A stretch of 6,480 bases of DNA from Gammaproteobacteria bacterium UBA3498 (GTDB lineage: Bacteria > Pseudomonadota > Gammaproteobacteria > Pseudomonadales > Pseudohongiellaceae): positions 8,398 to 14,877 of the forward strand of contig DFQD01000070.1 of the NCBI GenBank assembly GCA_002377605.1, written 5' to 3'. This document shows, piece by piece, positions 5,172 to 6,480 of this stretch. A model generated the notes under the pieces. That model saw only the letters and a list, made by a program, of their open reading frames with translations. It searched no databases and was not told the origin of the DNA. Each line of letters starts with the position of its first letter. The first letter of the stretch is position 1. Position numbers and translations under genes: made by a program.

Positions 5172-5444
5172 GTGCCACGTTCACTTAAAAAGGGTCCATT
5201 CATCGATCTTCATTTACTGAAGAAGGTGCAAACCGCACAGGCGAGTAAAGACAAGCGTCCAATTAAAACCTGGTCGCGTCGTTCAATGATTTCACCTGAT
5301 ATGCTTGGACTTACTATTGCGGTTCACAATGGAAGACAACATGTGCCTGTGTTTATCACTGAAGATATGGTTGGTCATAAACTTGGTGAGTTTGCACAAA
5401 CGCGCACGTATCGCGGCCACGCTGCAGATAAGAAGGCACAATAG
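5172..5444 (+). CDS. rpsS: 30S ribosomal protein S19 (GTG start)
   Basis: S19 is a head protein of the small subunit that works with S13 near the A-site tRNA and contributes to subunit bridges. The 90-residue product is two shorter than E. coli, at the C-terminus. It begins PRSLKKGPFIDLHLLKKV after the initiator and contains KTWSRRSMI, GLTIAVHNGRQHVPVFITEDMVGHKLGEF and TRTYRGHAADKK. The start is GTG at 5172: it gives the exact conserved N-terminus and lies eight bases after GAGGA (5159-5163). The 25-base gap after rplB is the largest among the packed genes from rplC onward. Confidence 0.98.
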   Translation: MPRSLKKGPFIDLHLLKKVQTAQASKDKRPIKTWSRRSMISPDMLGLTIAVHNGRQHVPVFITEDMVGHKLGEFAQTRTYRGHAADKKAQ

Positions 5445-5453
5445 GAGTAAGTA

Positions 5454-5786
5454 ATGGAAGTTCAGGCAAAATTAAAAGGAGCTCGTCTTTCTGCACAGAA
5501 AGCTCGACTCGTTGCTGAGCAGATTCGTGGCAAGGGTGTTGAGGAAGCTTTGGAACTTCTTGCATTCAGCTCGAAAAAAGGTGCTGCCATTATTAAGAAA
5601 GTTTTAAATTCCGCGATTGCCAATGCAGAGCATAACGAGGGGGCAGACGTGGACGAATTGAAGATATCAACGATTTGTGTTGATGAAGGCATGACAATGA
5701 AGCGCATTATGCCGAGAGCGAAGGGTCGTGCCGATCGCATCCTTAAGCGTTCTTGTCACATAACAATTACAGTCGCTGATAGCTAG
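5454..5786 (+). CDS. rplV: 50S ribosomal protein L22
   Basis: L22 spans the large subunit and sends a long beta-hairpin into the exit tunnel next to L4. The product has 110 residues, the same as E. coli, with matching numbering: SAQKARLVAEQIRGK (13-27), NSAIANAEHNEGADVDELK, and the hairpin loop DEGMTMKRIMPRAKGRADRI. Met82-Lys83-Arg84, whose deletion gives erythromycin resistance in E. coli, are all present. The ATG at 5454 follows AGGAG (5443-5447), which overlaps the rpsS stop codon, with six bases between. This favours coupled translation with rpsS. Confidence 0.99.
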   Translation: MEVQAKLKGARLSAQKARLVAEQIRGKGVEEALELLAFSSKKGAAIIKKVLNSAIANAEHNEGADVDELKISTICVDEGMTMKRIMPRAKGRADRILKRSCHITITVADS

Positions 5787-5795
5787 GAGATACGG

Positions 5796-6467
5796 ATGGG
5801 TCAAAAAGTACATCCAACTGGTATTCGTCTTGGAATCGTGAAGAAACACACTTCTGTGTGGTTCGCTGAAGGGCAGGAATACGCAGATAACTTATTGGTT
5901 GATTTAAAAGTAAGAGATTTTATAAAGAAGCGACTAGCAAATGCTTCCGTTTCGAGAGTTGACATTGAGCGACCGGCACAGACAGCTAAGATCACTATAT
6001 ACACTGCGCGACCAGGTATTGTTATCGGTAAGAAGGGCGAAGATGTTGAGGCCCTGCGTAGAATTCTTACTGAAAAAATGGGAATTCCCGTACAAATAAA
6101 CATCGAAGAAATTCGTAAGCCTGATCTCGATGCTCAGCTAGTTGCAGACAGTGTCGCGCAACAGCTTGAGCGTCGTGTGATGTTCCGACGTGCTATGAAA
6201 CGTGCAGTCCAGAATGCTATGCGTCAGGGAGCAGAGGGGATCAAGATACAAGTTGGTGGCCGTTTAGGTGGAGCAGAGATTGCTCGTTCTGAATGGTATC
6301 GAGAAGGGCGTGTTCCATTGCACACACTTCGCGCAGATATTGATTATGCAACTTCTGAAGCGAGTACTACATACGGAATTATTGGTGTGAAAGTTTGGAT
6401 CTTTAAAGGCGAAATCCTAGATCTTGACGAAGCAATCGTGCCTAAGCAGCAACCGGCAGCAAATTAA
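5796..6467 (+). CDS. rpsC: 30S ribosomal protein S3
   Basis: S3 lies at the mRNA entry site, where with S4 and S5 it contributes to the ribosome's mRNA helicase activity. The product has 223 residues, slightly shorter than E. coli (233), with the difference at the variable C-terminal tail. It starts MGQKVHPTGIRLGIVKKHTS; the KH domain shows the GxxG loop in ARPGIVIGKKGEDVE (GKKG 78-81); the C-terminal domain holds FRRAMKRAVQNAM (130-142), with Arg131, Arg132 and Lys135 at the E. coli helicase positions, then GGRLGGAEIARSEWYREGRVPLHTLRA. The ATG at 5796 follows AGGAGA (5785-5790), overlapping the rplV stop. The complete stop codon is in the window, followed by 13 bases before the expected rplP. 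Confidence 0.99.
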   Translation: MGQKVHPTGIRLGIVKKHTSVWFAEGQEYADNLLVDLKVRDFIKKRLANASVSRVDIERPAQTAKITIYTARPGIVIGKKGEDVEALRRILTEKMGIPVQINIEEIRKPDLDAQLVADSVAQQLERRVMFRRAMKRAVQNAMRQGAEGIKIQVGGRLGGAEIARSEWYREGRVPLHTLRADIDYATSEASTTYGIIGVKVWIFKGEILDLDEAIVPKQQPAAN

Positions 6468-6480
6468 GCGAAAAGACTAA

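Noticed and set aside
1..6480. CRISPR arrays, insertion sequences, attachment sites
   Set aside because: No regularly spaced direct repeats, transposase or integrase frames, or terminal inverted repeats; the window is a conserved housekeeping locus.

Overview
This window is the junction between the str operon and the S10 ribosomal-protein operon of a bacterium, almost certainly a gammaproteobacterium of moderate GC. It runs through the 3' part of fusA (elongation factor G) and then rpsJ, rplC, rplD, rplW, rplB, rpsS, rplV and rpsC (S10, L3, L4, L23, L2, S19, L22, S3), all on the + strand. This is the classical S10 operon order. The proteins align well with remembered E. coli and Pseudomonas sequences: S10 has the same length (103 aa) and is nearly identical, and L22 and S3 keep E. 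coli numbering at key residues. The genus cannot be fixed from the sequence. Codon choice in these normally highly expressed genes is only weakly biased (CTA, CGA, AGA and ATA all occur), which hints at a slow-growing lineage.

Layout. 1-1800 is fusA, cut at its 5' end by the window (about 99 residues missing). 1801-2252 is a 452-base stretch with no convincing gene. In many gammaproteobacteria a tuf gene lies here; none is present and no remnant was recognised. The stretch holds several inverted repeats, then a strong sigma70-type promoter (-35 TTGACT, 17-base spacer, -10 TAAAAT, 2135-2163) and a roughly 83-base rpsJ leader that opens with a terminator-like hairpin. After rpsJ comes a 170-base gap containing three potential RNA hairpins, unusually long for this operon. 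From rplC onward the genes are tightly packed: 2-base gap, 4-base overlap, then 11, 25, 9 and 9 bases. Each has a Shine-Dalgarno site, several of them overlapping the preceding stop codon, as expected for translationally coupled genes. The window ends 13 bases after rpsC, before the expected rplP.

How it works together. EF-G drives ribosome translocation. The other eight genes encode proteins of both ribosomal subunits: S10, S19 and S3 in the 30S head, and L3, L4, L23, L2 and L22 around the peptidyl-transferase centre and exit tunnel. In E. coli L4 represses its own operon through the S10 leader. Here the two non-coding stretches (before rpsJ and before rplC) are the only places where such control could sit, and they are the parts worth a second look. 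The coding genes are ordinary and look intact, and I see no novel protein system.
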